Source of the DNA: Amphritea japonica ATCC BAA-1530
GTDB lineage: Bacteria > Pseudomonadota > Gammaproteobacteria > Pseudomonadales > Balneatricaceae
Assembly (NCBI RefSeq): GCF_016592435.1
Contig: NZ_AP014545.1
Span: 310,001 to 374,000, forward strand
Length of the DNA stretch: 64,000 nucleotides
Direction: 5' to 3'
In this document: one piece after another, positions 18,795 through 29,564 of the stretch
Position numbering within the stretch: the first letter of the stretch is position 1
Layout of the letters: each line of letters starts with the position of its first letter
The notes under the pieces: generated by a model
Database searches by the model: none
What the model was told of the DNA's origin: nothing
What the model saw: only the letters and a program-made list of their open reading frames with translations
Position numbers and translations under genes: made by a program

Positions 18795-21296
18795 TTAGAA
18801 TATCTCTTCTGCCTGAGCGCTGCCGGTTGTGTTTTTCTGGCTAGGGTTATGGGCAATCTCTGTGGGAACGTTGTCCTCAGGGAATATTTCAAACAGTGCG
18901 CCTTCCTGTCCCGGGTAGGCGAGCAAGCCTGTTTTGGGGTCGATTCTGACGCTGGTCATACCGTCAGGTTGAGATGCTGGCAGGTCGGCTTTATTGGCGA
19001 GCGCTACCTTCATGAAGTCTATCCATATGGGGAGCGCTGCTGTCCCGCCAAATTCGCTGCGGCCGAGAGTGGATGGCTGGTCGAAACCTACCCAGGCAGT
19101 GGCAACTACATTGCTATTAAAACCAGAAAACCAGGCGTCCTTCTGATCGTTAGTCGTGCCTGTTTTGCCAGCAATGTCTGTACGTTGCAGGGCTAATGCC
19201 CGGCGTCCTGTGCCGCGGGTGATGACGTCCTGCATAATGTTATAGATCATGTACGCTGTTTGCGGTGTCATAGTGCGCTTAGCAACGGGAAGGTTGGTAA
19301 TCTGCTGTCCTTCGAGTTGTGGTGTTATTGGTTTTAGACTCAGTTCAGGCTTGGTGGAAGTGTCTGATGCCACGGTGGTGGGAGTTGAGCTAACCGGTAT
19401 CAGATTGAACTCGCTGGCAGGTGCTGATTCATCGGAAATGAAGGTGCACTCAGGGCAAACGGTGGTGGGTTTGGCTTGATAAAGAGTATTGCCATCGGAG
19501 TCTTCGATATGGCTGATAAAATATGGACTGACTTTGAAACCCTGATTGGCTAATCCGGCGTACCCTGTTACCAGCTCTAGGGGGGTTATATCGGCAGCGC
19601 CAAGCGACAGTGATAAGTTGTTGGGAAGGTGGCTTTTATCAAAGCCAAACCGGGTGAGGAACTCCGTGGCAGAGTCGATTCCGATCGAGCGAAGAATGCG
19701 GATAGAAACCAGGTTTCTGGACTTGTAGAGTGCTTCTCTTAGTCGTGTTGGGCCATAGAACTTTTTACTGTAGTTCTCGGGTCTCCAGTTGGATTCAAGG
19801 TTGTTGTCATGAAAAACGACGGGAGCGTCATTAATTATGGTTGCGGGTGTATATCCTTGTTCCAGGGCGGATGCGTAGATGAAAGGCTTGAGATTAGAGC
19901 CCGGTTGGCGTCTTGCCTGAGTTGCACGGTTAAATTTGTTGTGGGTAAAGTTAAATCCACCCACCAAGGCTTTTATCGCGCCGTCTTTTGGAGAGAGTGC
20001 GGTGAGCGCACCTTGTGCGCGGGGGATCTGGGATAGTCTCCAGTCATTTTCAGCAGTAAGGCGGACTCTAATGAGGTCGCCCTGTGTCAGGATGTCGCTG
20101 GCCTGCTTCAGTTTCTTGCCCAGCCTGTTGGGGCCTTTGTGCTCCCTGGCCCAGGTCATGTTTTCCCAGGTTAGAGTGGTAGCGCCATGCCCCTTTATGA
20201 ACAAGCTGGCTTGTTGCTTTTCTGTGGCGGTGACGATCGCGGGGATGAGTGATCCATACGTGCGCTGTTTTTTTAAGAAAGTGGAGATGCTTTCTTCGCT
20301 CAGTTCTGAAACGGCTAAAGGTGTTTCAGGGCCGTAATAGCCATGTCTTTCTGTGTATGCGAGGAGGCCGTCCTCGACCGCTTTATTGGCTGCGGTCTGC
20401 ATTTCGCTGTTTAGCGTGGTGTAAACGCGAAATCCATCAGAATACAATGTCTCGCCAAAGTGTTGATATAACTCATTGCGAATCATTTCAGCAACATAGG
20501 GGGCATATAGTTCGATCTGAGTGCCGTGGTACTCTGCGGTCACCGGCTCGTTTTTTGCTGCTGAATAGTCCTCATCATTGATTAAGCTGAGGCTGTGCAT
20601 CCGTTTTAGTATCCAGTTTCGTCGTTCGAGTGCGCGACTTGGATTGGTAATTGGATTGTAGGCAGAAGGGGCTTTGGGCAAGCCAGCGATCATGGCTTGT
20701 TGGGCAAGGCTTAGTTGATCAATATTTGTACCGTAATAGATATTGGCTGCTGCCTGAATGCCATAAGAGCGATGTCCAAGGTAAATTTTGTTGATATAAA
20801 GCTCGAAAATCTCTTCTTTGGAGAGCTCTTGTTCGATGCGAAGAGAGAGAAGTATCTCATTGAATTTACGGACAAAAGAGCGTTCTCTGGTAAGGAAATA
20901 GTTTTTAGCGACTTGCATTGTAATGGTGCTGCCGCCGCTTTGGATTTTACCGGTACTGACCAGTTGGAATGCTGCCCGGAATAGTCCTTTAATGTCGATG
21001 CCGATGTGCTCGAAGAAGTTACGGTCTTCGGCAGCGAGAAGGGCGTTAATGTAAGTTTGGGGAATCTCTTCAAAATTAATTGGGGTGCGACGTTTTTCGC
21101 CGAATTCAGAAATAAGTTTATCGTCTTCTGAATAGACCCGAAGAGGTGTTTGTAGTTGAACTTCACGTAGTGTTTCGACATCGGGAAGCTTTGGTGCGTA
21201 GTAAAAATACGCAGAAGCAAGCGCAACGCCACCGATAAAACAGCCCAGTATGGTGAGTTTGAGGCAAAGCTTAAGTAACGATGTCAGTATTTTCAT
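18795..21296 (-). CDS. mrcA: Penicillin-binding protein 1A, bifunctional peptidoglycan synthase
   Basis: 833 residues (also called ponA). An N-terminal membrane anchor (about 8-30) is followed by the GT51 glycosyltransferase domain with the EDRNFFEHIGID motif (about 82) and GGSTITMQVAKNYFL (about 120). A PBP1A-specific OB-like insert lies at about 315-420, and the transpeptidase has SNLK as its SxxK motif (about 465) and a KTGT box (KTGTTND, near 745). It polymerises and crosslinks glycan strands at the inner membrane. It is divergent from pilM, the classic proteobacterial arrangement. Confidence 0.97.
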   Translation of the reverse strand: MKILTSLLKLCLKLTILGCFIGGVALASAYFYYAPKLPDVETLREVQLQTPLRVYSEDDKLISEFGEKRRTPINFEEIPQTYINALLAAEDRNFFEHIGIDIKGLFRAAFQLVSTGKIQSGGSTITMQVAKNYFLTRERSFVRKFNEILLSLRIEQELSKEEIFELYINKIYLGHRSYGIQAAANIYYGTNIDQLSLAQQAMIAGLPKAPSAYNPITNPSRALERRNWILKRMHSLSLINDEDYSAAKNEPVTAEYHGTQIELYAPYVAEMIRNELYQHFGETLYSDGFRVYTTLNSEMQTAANKAVEDGLLAYTERHGYYGPETPLAVSELSEESISTFLKKQRTYGSLIPAIVTATEKQQASLFIKGHGATTLTWENMTWAREHKGPNRLGKKLKQASDILTQGDLIRVRLTAENDWRLSQIPRAQGALTALSPKDGAIKALVGGFNFTHNKFNRATQARRQPGSNLKPFIYASALEQGYTPATIINDAPVVFHDNNLESNWRPENYSKKFYGPTRLREALYKSRNLVSIRILRSIGIDSATEFLTRFGFDKSHLPNNLSLSLGAADITPLELVTGYAGLANQGFKVSPYFISHIEDSDGNTLYQAKPTTVCPECTFISDESAPASEFNLIPVSSTPTTVASDTSTKPELSLKPITPQLEGQQITNLPVAKRTMTPQTAYMIYNIMQDVITRGTGRRALALQRTDIAGKTGTTNDQKDAWFSGFNSNVVATAWVGFDQPSTLGRSEFGGTAALPIWIDFMKVALANKADLPASQPDGMTSVRIDPKTGLLAYPGQEGALFEIFPEDNVPTEIAHNPSQKNTTGSAQAEEIF

Positions 21297-21356
21297 GTTA
21301 AGTTATTTAAAGTTAAGTTTTTTATGGCCGAGATATTATATCTGTAAGAAAGTGTC

Positions 21357-21378
21357 AGCCACTAGTGAAACAGTGGTT
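21357..21378. repeat. Small stem-loop in the mrcA/pilM spacer
   Basis: AGCCACT (21357-21363) can pair with AGTGGTT (21372-21378) around an 8-base loop, with one G-U pair; TTTAATTTTT follows partly. It lies in the divergent promoter region, so its meaning is unclear. Confidence 0.3.
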
Positions 21379-21448
21379 TAATTTTTGATAAAACCGGGTT
21401 AGAGTCATTAATGCTTGGTATATGCGGGATATTTTAAGGACAATTATT

Positions 21449-22510
21449 GTGCTCAGCTTTCTTAGCAAACAGGAAAAAGGGTGGGTCGGCATAGATATCG
21501 GCTCTTCTTCAGTAAAAATGGTGGCGCTGTCTAAGCGTGGCGGAGCGCTTCGCCTGGACTCCTATGCGATTGTGCCATTGCCATCAACCGCTGTAATCGA
21601 GAACAGCATTCAGGATATCGGACAGGTCTCTGAAGCCGTCGATAAAGGTGTAAAGCTTTGTGGCGGCGGTCTAACGACCTGTGTTGCTGCCGTGCCGTCT
21701 TCTGCTGTTATTGCTAAACAGGTTCAGGTGAGTAATGCCTTTTCTGAATTTGAGCTCGAAGAGCAAGTCAAGCTTGAAGCTGATCGTTTTATCCCTTACC
21801 CGTTAAATGAGATTGCGCTGGATTTTGAAGTTTTAGGACCTGTCGAAGGATCTCCTGAACTTAATGATATCCTGCTGGTGGCATGCCGCCGGGATGATGT
21901 TGAAATGCGTGAAGATGCGATTAATAGTAGCGGATTGAAATGCGAAGTTGTCGATGTTGATCGCTTTGCCACCGAGCGAGTGACTGCGTTGTTGGATAAT
22001 GCTGATGAGGTAGGGGATCAGCTTATTGGTCTCGTGGATATCGGCGCATCTACTCTGACACTGAATGTCTTTAAAAATGGCAAGATAGTATATGACCGGG
22101 AGCAGGCCTTCGGCGGTAATGATCTTAGCAATGTAATTCATCAGCAATCAGGATTGGAAGCGGGTGAAGTTGAGCATCTGTTACGCAGCGGCGAACTTTC
22201 TGAGGATTTGAAACAGTCAGTTGTTTTGCCATTTCGGAGTACTGTTTCCCAGCAAGTGTCTCGTGCTCTGCAGTTTTTCTATTCTTCAGGGCCGCATAAC
22301 GAATTAAGCAAGCTGTATATATTAGGTGGAACGGCCGCGATAGATGGTTTGGCCGAACAGATGGAAGCGGAGGTTGGTGTTACCGTTGAAAAAGCTAACC
22401 CCTTTGCCTCAATGTCTGTTGATCCGAAAATCAATGCAAGCCGGCTTAACCAGGATGCCCCTACTCTGGTTAAGGCCTGTGGTCTTGCCTTACGCAGTTT
22501 TGAGGGGTAA
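21449..22510 (+). CDS. pilM: Type IV pilus assembly protein PilM
   Basis: 353 residues from a GTG at 21449 with AAGGA upstream; this matches the 354 residues of Pseudomonas PilM, whereas the ATG at 21422 would add nine unlikely residues. PilM is a cytoplasmic actin/FtsA-like ATP-binding protein that recruits PilN. The phosphate-binding motifs GWVGIDIGSSSVKMV near the N-terminus and VDIGASTLTLNVF (about 197) are clear. First gene of pilMNOPQ, with 5 bp before pilN. Confidence 0.95.
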   Translation: MLSFLSKQEKGWVGIDIGSSSVKMVALSKRGGALRLDSYAIVPLPSTAVIENSIQDIGQVSEAVDKGVKLCGGGLTTCVAAVPSSAVIAKQVQVSNAFSEFELEEQVKLEADRFIPYPLNEIALDFEVLGPVEGSPELNDILLVACRRDDVEMREDAINSSGLKCEVVDVDRFATERVTALLDNADEVGDQLIGLVDIGASTLTLNVFKNGKIVYDREQAFGGNDLSNVIHQQSGLEAGEVEHLLRSGELSEDLKQSVVLPFRSTVSQQVSRALQFFYSSGPHNELSKLYILGGTAAIDGLAEQMEAEVGVTVEKANPFASMSVDPKINASRLNQDAPTLVKACGLALRSFEG

Positions 22511-22515
22511 GGACT

Positions 22516-23064
22516 ATGGCAAAGATAAATTTAAGAGCCTGGCGAGAAGAGCTGGCTGCAGAAAGGCAGAAACAGTTTGTCGTAAATATACTGGCAGCAG
22601 CATTTCTGGCAGCGATAGTCGTATTTCTTATCGGTTTCTACATTGATATGCAAACGGACCGACAAAAAGAGCGGAATACCTATTTGCGAAACGAGATTGC
22701 ACAGTTAGATCATCAGCTTAAAGAAATTAAAGAACTGAAAAATAAGCGAGCTCGCCTACTTGATCGTCTGAACGCTATTCAGGAATTACAGGGTACTCGC
22801 CCCCTGATTGTGCGAAGCTTTGATGAGATGGTAAGGGTGTTGCCGGACGGTGTTTATTACTCTTCATTAAGTCGAAGCGGTGATTCCATTAATCTTCAGG
22901 GGCGTGCCGAGAAGAGCGATGACGTCTCAACCCTAATGCGAAGTGTATATGCAAGTATCTGGTTTGGAGAGCCTAATCTGTCTACGGTCGCTACCGATAG
23001 CGGTATGAAAAAATTCAACCTGTCAGTGCCGGTGTTAAAGCCCTCACTGGAAGAGGTGAACTGA
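22516..23064 (+). CDS. pilN: Type IV pilus alignment protein PilN
   Basis: 182 residues. The short cytoplasmic N-terminus INLRAWREE is the PilM-binding motif (usually INLLPWREE), with Arg-Ala replacing Leu-Pro. One membrane helix (about residues 23-42, ILAAAFLAAIVVFLIGFYI) leads to a coiled coil (about 50-90) and a periplasmic ferredoxin-like domain. It pairs with PilO in the inner-membrane alignment subcomplex that joins the motor to the PilQ secretin. Confidence 0.94.
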   Translation: MAKINLRAWREELAAERQKQFVVNILAAAFLAAIVVFLIGFYIDMQTDRQKERNTYLRNEIAQLDHQLKEIKELKNKRARLLDRLNAIQELQGTRPLIVRSFDEMVRVLPDGVYYSSLSRSGDSINLQGRAEKSDDVSTLMRSVYASIWFGEPNLSTVATDSGMKKFNLSVPVLKPSLEEVN

Positions 23065-23065
23065 T

Positions 23066-23668
23066 ATGGCTATGGATGCACTAAAAAACAGCTTTAAAGG
23101 CTTTGATGCTGATAATTTGGATCTGAGTACTTCAGGTAACTGGCCTGTTGGCGTTAAGGTGATTGCTTATCTGATTGTTTTTTCTCTGGTTGTTGGGTGT
23201 GGTGTTTATTTCTACACAACTGACAAAGAGAAAGTATTAAATAGAGAAGTCAGTCAGGAACCAGGGCTAAAGCAACAGGTTAGTATTAAAACCATTCAGG
23301 TTGCTAGCCTCGCTCAGTTGCGAATACAAATGAAGGATGTTGAGGGACGGTTTGCTGAGTTGCTAAAACAGCTCCCGACTGAAAAAGAGGTTCCTGGTCT
23401 GTTGGAAGATATTACAGAGATTGGACGTTCCAGTGGTCTCAATATTCAGTCAATTTCACTTGCGGGTGAGAAAAAGAATCAGATCTTTATTGAACTGCCG
23501 ATAAACATCAGGGTAAGTGGCACTTATCACCAGATGGGGCAGTTTGTGAGCGGTGTGGCGGCGATTCCCCGGATTGTAACGCTGCATGATTACAGTATAC
23601 AGCCAGCTGGGGCTCAGCTAGATATGACAATTAGTGCGAAGACTTACCGCTATGATGATACAAAGTAA
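23066..23668 (+). CDS. pilO: Type IV pilus alignment protein PilO
   Basis: 200 residues: an N-terminal cytoplasmic segment, one membrane helix (VKVIAYLIVFSLVVGCGVYF, about 29-48), a coiled coil and a periplasmic domain with the family's LLKQLPTEKEVPGLLEDI (about 105-122). It forms a heterodimer with PilN and binds PilP. The gene begins one base after the pilN stop. Confidence 0.94.
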   Translation: MAMDALKNSFKGFDADNLDLSTSGNWPVGVKVIAYLIVFSLVVGCGVYFYTTDKEKVLNREVSQEPGLKQQVSIKTIQVASLAQLRIQMKDVEGRFAELLKQLPTEKEVPGLLEDITEIGRSSGLNIQSISLAGEKKNQIFIELPINIRVSGTYHQMGQFVSGVAAIPRIVTLHDYSIQPAGAQLDMTISAKTYRYDDTK

Positions 23669-24200
23669 AGTTTTGCGTTTTCTTACTCTTATGCCTGTTC
23701 TTTTGGGTGGGTGCGTCTGGATTGACGATGTCAGTGATCTGCGTAGCTTTGTCGCTCAGGAAAAGCAAAAGAAAATCGAACGGGTAGAGCCGTTACCCGA
23801 ATTCAAGGCTTATCATAGCTTTGTTTACGAGGGGGCGAGTATGCGAAGCCCTTTTAAGCCCTTGGTGTCGATAGTGGTCTTTGAGGGCGATGACGAAACA
23901 GAAAATACGGCAGGAACGGGTGTTAAGCCTGATGTTGACAGGGAAAAAGAGTACCTGGAAACATTTTCACTGGATAATCTGGCGATGGTTGGCAGTATCA
24001 ATATGAACGGTGATGATTCACGCTGGGCGTTGATACGGGATAAAAAGGGAGAAGTTCATCGAGTTTCTGCTGGTGATTATATGGGGCTGGATTATGGCAA
24101 AGTAGTTGCTGTTAACAGTGATAACGTTGAGCTTTTAGAAATTGTGACAAACGGCCGGGGTGGTTGGATGAAACGCCCTCGTAGCGTGGTGATGGACTGA
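23652..24200 (+). CDS. pilP: Type IV pilus lipoprotein PilP
   Basis: About 182 residues. The lipobox LLGGC near residue 22 marks an inner-membrane lipoprotein. The C-terminal domain (about 105-180; LAMVGSINMNGDDSRWALI, VSAGDYMGLDYGKV) binds the N-terminal part of PilQ. Start choice is open: the ATGs at 23652 and 23655 overlap pilO by 17 or 14 bp, and an in-frame reading from 23634 would lengthen the signal peptide. The stop shares a base with the pilQ start (TGATG). Confidence 0.93.
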   Translation: MMIQSKVLRFLTLMPVLLGGCVWIDDVSDLRSFVAQEKQKKIERVEPLPEFKAYHSFVYEGASMRSPFKPLVSIVVFEGDDETENTAGTGVKPDVDREKEYLETFSLDNLAMVGSINMNGDDSRWALIRDKKGEVHRVSAGDYMGLDYGKVVAVNSDNVELLEIVTNGRGGWMKRPRSVVMD

Positions 24201-26311
24201 TGATGGTGAATACTGTGAAAAAGAATATTCAGGCGGGTAAGAAAGCATACTCCGCGTTCGCTAAAGTAGCGGGCATGATCATCGGCGTATGGATGCTGGC
24301 TTTCAGTGCTGTTTCGGTTGCTGCGGACGCAAAGCTGCTTTCGTCGTCCTTTGTTGCACTTCCCGATAATAAACTTGAAGTGCGGTTTGATTTTGATGTG
24401 CCGCCTTCAGTGCCTAAGTCCTATATGACGAACAGTCCTGCCCGACTGGTGCTGGATATGTGGGGTGTTGAAAATATTCAGGATACCCGTTTGCTGGGTG
24501 TTGAGAGTGGTAATGTTGATAATATTAACTTTGCCCAGGTTGCTGGCAGATTGCGGGTAGTTGTTAATCTGTATGAAGCATCAGCTTATGAAACCAGAGC
24601 GGATGGAAATAGCCTGTTTCTGGTTGTTGGTGATCGTGGTCAAGTGAAGCAGAGTACTGCTACAGAGCCTTCTCCAGAAGTCGCTGGGTCAAAAAATCAG
24701 CCGCCGATGTCTGATAAAACCCGGGTCAGCGGTGTGGACTTTGAGCGTACAGCTGAGGGCGGTGGCCGGATAGTTATCTCTTTGTCTGACGATCGTGCGG
24801 GTGTGGATGTAATTGAAGAAGGCAATAATGTTGTTGTTAATCTTCTGGGTGTAGATCTGTCCGCCAGTATGCAGAACCGTATCGATGTAAAGGATTTTGC
24901 AACACCGGTAATGTTTATCGACTCTATGGCAAGTGGCGAAAATGCATCGATTTTGATCAAGCCTTCTGCAGAGCCGTATGATTATATGGTCTATCAGACA
25001 AATAATCAGTTAGTTGTTGACTTGAAACCGATTACTCAGGCTGAACTGGAGCGTATTGAAGAAGATCGTTTCCCTTATCAGGGTGAGCGAATCGATCTGG
25101 ATTTCCAGAATATTGAGGTGCGTGCTGTACTACAGATTCTGGCCGAAGTGGCTGAGATGAATCTGGTGGTCAGTGAGGCTGTTGGAGGGAATATTACTCT
25201 TAGATTGAAGAATGTCCCCTGGGATCAGGCGCTTGACTTAGTTATGGCAACCAATCAGCTGGATAAGCGTGAGATGGGTAATGTTCTTCTCATTGGTACG
25301 GCAGCAGAGATAGCTGAAAGAGAGAAGGCGGAGCTGGAGAGTAGTAAACAGGTAGAAGAGCTTGCGCCGCTTAGAACCGAATTTATCCAGGTCGACTTTA
25401 GAAAGTCTTCTGATATGCTTTCGCGCCTGAATGAGGCAAAGCTTATCTCTGAACGCGGCTTTATTCTGGCGGATGATGAAACTAATGTGTTGATGGTGCG
25501 TGAAACCGCCAAACGAATGGAAGAGATACGGACTACTCTGCGTCGTTTTGATACTGAAGTAGCACAAGTGTTGATTGAGGCTCGACTGGTTACGGCTAAT
25601 ACTGATGTGTCTAAGGATTTAGGCATTAAGTGGGGCTTAGGTTACGGAAAAACAGATTCAAGTGGCAATGGCGTTTCGTTGGGTAATTCAATCGGGGGAG
25701 TGTCTTCTCCTGGTTCCATCCCCAGTGGTTTGATGGTTGATCTTGGCGCAGCTGTTACTTCTCCTGCATCTATTGCAGTGGGTCTGGCTTCCAGCAGTGC
25801 GCTATTGCAGCTTGAGTTGTCCGCTCTCGAGACTGACGGTCGGGTAGAGGTGATATCTCAGCCAAAAATTGTCACCACTAATGGTAAGGCGGCTTTGATT
25901 CAGTCTGGCCAGGAAATACCTTACCAAACGGTTGAAGATGGCGAAGTCAGTGTTGAGTTTAAAGATGTTGTTCTCTCCTTGGATGTGACGCCGAGAATTA
26001 ATCCTGGTGACAGAATTGCCATGGATCTGATCATTAAAAAGGATTCGGTGGGTGATCTTCTGCCTAACGGTGAAATCAGTATTATCAACAACGAACTGGA
26101 AACCTCTGTGGTTGTGCCTGATGGGCAAACAATAGTTCTGGGTGGTGTGTTTGAAAATGAAACCCGTAATGTGGTGAATAAAACACCACTGCTGGGTGAC
26201 TTACCTGTCCTGGGCCATCTGTTCCGTAACTCTTCGGAGCGCAATAGTAAATCTGAATTGCTGATTTTTATTACACCTAAGTTGATCAGAGAGTCTCTGT
26301 CAGCTCAGTAA
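24200..26311 (+). CDS. pilQ: Type IV pilus secretin PilQ
   Basis: 703 residues. A signal peptide ends near VAADAKLL (about 43). Two AMIN peptidoglycan-binding domains follow (about 50-125 and 175-265), then the STN/N0 domain (about 295-360; [19 protein letters not shown]), a secretin N1 domain and the secretin beta domain (about 445-700) with [15 protein letters not shown] and [11 protein letters not shown]. It forms the outer-membrane ring through which the pilus passes. Last pil gene of the operon, directly followed by aroK. Confidence 0.97.
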   Translation: MMVNTVKKNIQAGKKAYSAFAKVAGMIIGVWMLAFSAVSVAADAKLLSSSFVALPDNKLEVRFDFDVPPSVPKSYMTNSPARLVLDMWGVENIQDTRLLGVESGNVDNINFAQVAGRLRVVVNLYEASAYETRADGNSLFLVVGDRGQVKQSTATEPSPEVAGSKNQPPMSDKTRVSGVDFERTAEGGGRIVISLSDDRAGVDVIEEGNNVVVNLLGVDLSASMQNRIDVKDFATPVMFIDSMASGENASILIKPSAEPYDYMVYQTNNQLVVDLKPITQAELERIEEDRFPYQGERIDLDFQNIEVRAVLQILAEVAEMNLVVSEAVGGNITLRLKNVPWDQALDLVMATNQLDKREMGNVLLIGTAAEIAEREKAELESSKQVEELAPLRTEFIQVDFRKSSDMLSRLNEAKLISERGFILADDETNVLMVRETAKRMEEIRTTLRRFDTEVAQVLIEARLVTANTDVSKDLGIKWGLGYGKTDSSGNGVSLGNSIGGVSSPGSIPSGLMVDLGAAVTSPASIAVGLASSSALLQLELSALETDGRVEVISQPKIVTTNGKAALIQSGQEIPYQTVEDGEVSVEFKDVVLSLDVTPRINPGDRIAMDLIIKKDSVGDLLPNGEISIINNELETSVVVPDGQTIVLGGVFENETRNVVNKTPLLGDLPVLGHLFRNSSERNSKSELLIFITPKLIRESLSAQ

Positions 26312-26321
26312 GGTTGTTGTA

Positions 26322-26840
26322 TTGAATATATTTCTTATTGGCCCTATGGGTGCTGGAAAAAGCACCATAGGGCGTCTTCTTTCTCAGGAACTGAAGCTTA
26401 ATTTTGTTGATTCGGACAAAGTAATTGAAGAGCGTGCCGGTGCTGATATTCCCTGGATTTTTGATGTTGAGGGTGAAGAGGGTTTTCGAAACAGAGAGGT
26501 TAATATCATCGATATTCTCAGTGATGAGGATAATCAGGTATTAGCTACTGGTGGCGGAGCTGTTCTGCGGAGTGAAAATCGGTCCAATCTTCAGGGTCGG
26601 GGTACGGTTATTTATTTACAAGCGTCGGTGGCTCAGCAGTTGGAAAGGACCTCTCGTGACAAGAATAGGCCTTTGCTGCAGACTCCAGATCCAAGTGTTG
26701 TGCTACATACGCTTATGGAGCAACGTCATCCCCTTTATATGCAGGTTGCCGATGTTGTTGTGGATACGGAACGTCGTAATCCGAAGGCCGTTGTAACCGA
26801 TATAATAGCGGAACTTCGCGCGCAGCAGATTATTAAGTAG
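26322..26840 (+). CDS. aroK: Shikimate kinase
   Basis: 172 residues. Phosphorylates shikimate with ATP in the aromatic amino acid pathway. Walker [10 protein letters not shown] is at residues 7-15, the shikimate-binding DSD is near 31 and GGGAVLR near 78, with the LID arginines in [10 protein letters not shown]. Translation begins at TTG (26322) behind AAGG; no ATG would retain the P-loop. It lies 10 bp after pilQ and 14 bp before aroB, the usual proteobacterial order. Confidence 0.96.
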   Translation: MNIFLIGPMGAGKSTIGRLLSQELKLNFVDSDKVIEERAGADIPWIFDVEGEEGFRNREVNIIDILSDEDNQVLATGGGAVLRSENRSNLQGRGTVIYLQASVAQQLERTSRDKNRPLLQTPDPSVVLHTLMEQRHPLYMQVADVVVDTERRNPKAVVTDIIAELRAQQIIK

Positions 26841-26854
26841 AGATAACTCCCACC

Positions 26855-27931
26855 ATGCAAACGCTGAATGTTGAACTCGGTGATCGTTCATATCCAATTT
26901 TTGTTGGCTCTGATCTGTTTCGGACTGAGTATTTACACCCCTATATCAAAGGTAATCAGGTTCTGATCGTGAGCAATGAAACAGTTGCTCCGCTTTACCT
27001 GCAGCAGCTGAAAGCAGCGTTGCCATCGTTGCAGGTTGATGAAGTTATTCTTCCCGATGGCGAACAGTTTAAAACACTCGAAGAATTGAGTGCTGTGTAC
27101 GACCATTTACTCCAGTGTCGTCATAACCGTACGACCACGCTTATCGCGCTTGGTGGTGGTGTGGTGGGTGATATGACAGGGTTTGCAGCAGCTTGCTATC
27201 AGCGCGGTGTTAACTTTATTCAAATTCCTACGACTCTGCTTTCGCAGGTGGATTCCTCCGTCGGTGGTAAAACCGGTGTAAATCATCCTTTGGGTAAGAA
27301 TATGATTGGTGCTTTCCATCAGCCCCAGTCGGTACTTGCCAGTGTTGATGTTCTGAGTACGCTCCCTGATCGTGAGCTTTCGGCCGGTTTGGCGGAAGTG
27401 ATTAAATATGGATTGGTTTACGATGCCGTCTTTCTTGACTGGTTGGAAACCAATATGGCGGGGTTGATCGGTCGTGATTCTGCTTTGCTTAGCCGGGCAA
27501 TTTATCGCTCATGTGAGCTTAAAGCGGAAGTTGTTGCGCAGGATGAGAAGGAATCAGGTGTTAGAGCTTTATTGAACCTTGGGCATACGTTTGGTCATGC
27601 TATAGAGTCTTGCCAGGGATATGGGAACTGGTTGCATGGTGAGGCGGTAGCCGCAGGTACCGTGATGGCTGCAGACCTTTCTCGGCGCCTTGGCTGGATT
27701 AGCAGTGATGACTATGAACGAGTGGTTAACATATTCAAATTGGCGAACTTGCCGGTAGCGGCGCCTGCAGGGATGACGGCTGACGAGTTCATGAGTTTAA
27801 TGGCCGTCGATAAAAAAGTTATTGATGGGCAGCTTCGTCTGATATTGCTGCGTTCGCTTGGTGAGGCTGTGGTCACAGATCAGTTTGATCCTCAGGCGTT
27901 ACAGCAGACTTTGAATCATTTTACATCTTAA
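26855..27931 (+). CDS. aroB: 3-Dehydroquinate synthase
   Basis: 358 residues. Converts DAHP to 3-dehydroquinate with NAD and a divalent metal. The NAD-binding [13 protein letters not shown] (about 95-107), the [20 protein letters not shown] block and the metal ligands in [12 protein letters not shown] (about 240) and [10 protein letters not shown] (about 260) are present. It follows aroK in the same operon, and the DamX-like gene starts 12 bp later. Confidence 0.97.
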   Translation: MQTLNVELGDRSYPIFVGSDLFRTEYLHPYIKGNQVLIVSNETVAPLYLQQLKAALPSLQVDEVILPDGEQFKTLEELSAVYDHLLQCRHNRTTTLIALGGGVVGDMTGFAAACYQRGVNFIQIPTTLLSQVDSSVGGKTGVNHPLGKNMIGAFHQPQSVLASVDVLSTLPDRELSAGLAEVIKYGLVYDAVFLDWLETNMAGLIGRDSALLSRAIYRSCELKAEVVAQDEKESGVRALLNLGHTFGHAIESCQGYGNWLHGEAVAAGTVMAADLSRRLGWISSDDYERVVNIFKLANLPVAAPAGMTADEFMSLMAVDKKVIDGQLRLILLRSLGEAVVTDQFDPQALQQTLNHFTS

Positions 27932-27943
27932 GGGCGCGGACAG

Positions 27944-29512
27944 ATGGTTGAGATGAAAGGAAACGGGACCGATGCACTGGCAGATGCGTTTGCCAGTGCA
28001 GAACAGCGAAAGAGTTTCTTTTTTGAGCCAGCCTCGCGCTTGCAACTCCTGGAAAAGCTAGAGCACCTGAGTCGTTTTAGTGATTTTCTACTTCTGGTTT
28101 CTGGCCCTTCAGGCGCAGGTAAAACTGTTTTATTGCAACAACTTAAAGCGCTTGAGTCTGATCGTACCCTGAGACTTTGTAGTATAGATGCTGTTGAGAC
28201 CCCTGGTTTAAATGCGTTGTTGGTTTCTCTAAGTGAGCAGCTTAGTCCAGAGATCGATACCCAGGCAGATAATCAGCAGATACTGAATGCTATCTATGAT
28301 TTTGTTCGGGTGATGGCGGCTGAACATCTCCAGTGGTCCATTATCATCGACAACGCAGATCAGCTTGAAAAGCCGGCGCTTCAGTTGTTACTGCAGATGC
28401 TTAGCGATGCGCAGGGACTGGCACTGAAGCCGCATGTACTTATGGCTGCTGGTGAAGGTTTCGGGGCAAAGCTGCAAGCATTCGAAGAGTATGCAGTTCT
28501 TGAAGCTCAGGTGCATAACCATGAACTTGAAGCTTTCACGTTATCCGAAGCAAAAAAATATCTATTACAGCGCTATAGTGCATCTGCTTCACTTTCAGAA
28601 AAGCAGTTGCAGGCTGTTTATGAGGCCTCTAAAGGCTACCCTGGTGGATTAAACGAGCAGGCGGAGCAATTGTTTCGTTCTGGTTCTGTCAGTAAGGCTA
28701 GTCAGTCTGCTGGTTTGACGCGAACACAACTTGTTAGTGTAGCTTCTGTTTTGTTATTAGTTTTGTTTGGTGCGTTATGGCAGTACTGGCCTGAGAATGA
28801 CAATACGAGTGACCGCACTCAGGTGGCGATTCAACTGCCCGTTGAAAAAGAGGTCGTTGCTGCTGAGGTGTCTGAGCCTGTACAAGAGGTCGGGGTAATT
28901 AAGCCGACGGTAACTGTTCCGGGTGCAACCGCTTCTGTTAAAAGCGATGTGGTTGTAAAGCCTGATCCGGTGAAAGAAGCTGCTGCTCCATCTGAAATCG
29001 TGGTTATAGAAACGCCTGGACCAGAAGTTGAAAAGGATGCTATTGCGGAAGTGAAGCGTGTGGAAATACCGGCTTTGTCCAGGCCGGCAGCAGAGAAAGT
29101 GGTTCCGGTTGTTGAAGATCAGCCGGTGAGTAAGCCTGTTATAGCTCCAGCGCCAGTTGTATCGCCGAAGCCTGCGCCGAAACCACTGATTTCAGCAGTG
29201 GAATCCTCTTTGTCTGAGTCAGAAGAAGTGCTTATGAGTTGGCCTGCATCAGGGTATACGTTGCAGATGTTAGGTGCGGGCGTGAAAAAAAGTGCTGAGA
29301 AGTTTATTAACGCTCAGGCAGAACCGCAGAAATTCTACTTGTTTCAGACACGTTATAAAAATAAACCCTGGTTTGTGGTAGTCTACGGTCAGTATAAGGA
29401 TCGTGCTATGGCGCAGGCTGCTAGTAAATCTTTACCCGTGACTTTAGCCAAGCTGAAGCCCTGGGCAAGGACAATTCAGGGGATTCAAACGGATCTATCG
29501 ACTAGAAAATAG
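27944..29512 (+). CDS. damX: DamX-like AAA/SPOR cell-division protein
   Basis: 522 residues. An N-terminal AAA ATPase domain of the ExeA/DamX type has Walker A SGPSGAGKTVLL (about 51) and IIIDNADQL (about 130). One membrane helix follows at about 266-285 (LVSVASVLLLVLFGALW), then a long Pro/Val/Glu-rich periplasmic linker and a C-terminal SPOR domain (about 440-520; YTLQMLGAGVKKSAEKFI). DamX proteins go to the septal ring by glycan binding. Location downstream of aroKB is conserved; here the ATPase domain is intact, unlike in short DamX forms. Confidence 0.87.
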   Translation: MVEMKGNGTDALADAFASAEQRKSFFFEPASRLQLLEKLEHLSRFSDFLLLVSGPSGAGKTVLLQQLKALESDRTLRLCSIDAVETPGLNALLVSLSEQLSPEIDTQADNQQILNAIYDFVRVMAAEHLQWSIIIDNADQLEKPALQLLLQMLSDAQGLALKPHVLMAAGEGFGAKLQAFEEYAVLEAQVHNHELEAFTLSEAKKYLLQRYSASASLSEKQLQAVYEASKGYPGGLNEQAEQLFRSGSVSKASQSAGLTRTQLVSVASVLLLVLFGALWQYWPENDNTSDRTQVAIQLPVEKEVVAAEVSEPVQEVGVIKPTVTVPGATASVKSDVVVKPDPVKEAAAPSEIVVIETPGPEVEKDAIAEVKRVEIPALSRPAAEKVVPVVEDQPVSKPVIAPAPVVSPKPAPKPLISAVESSLSESEEVLMSWPASGYTLQMLGAGVKKSAEKFINAQAEPQKFYLFQTRYKNKPWFVVVYGQYKDRAMAQAASKSLPVTLAKLKPWARTIQGIQTDLSTRK

Positions 29513-29564
29513 TTTCTTTCGGTATTGTTTTTACAAACAAAAATATCCCCTGTTTGCTTATAAT

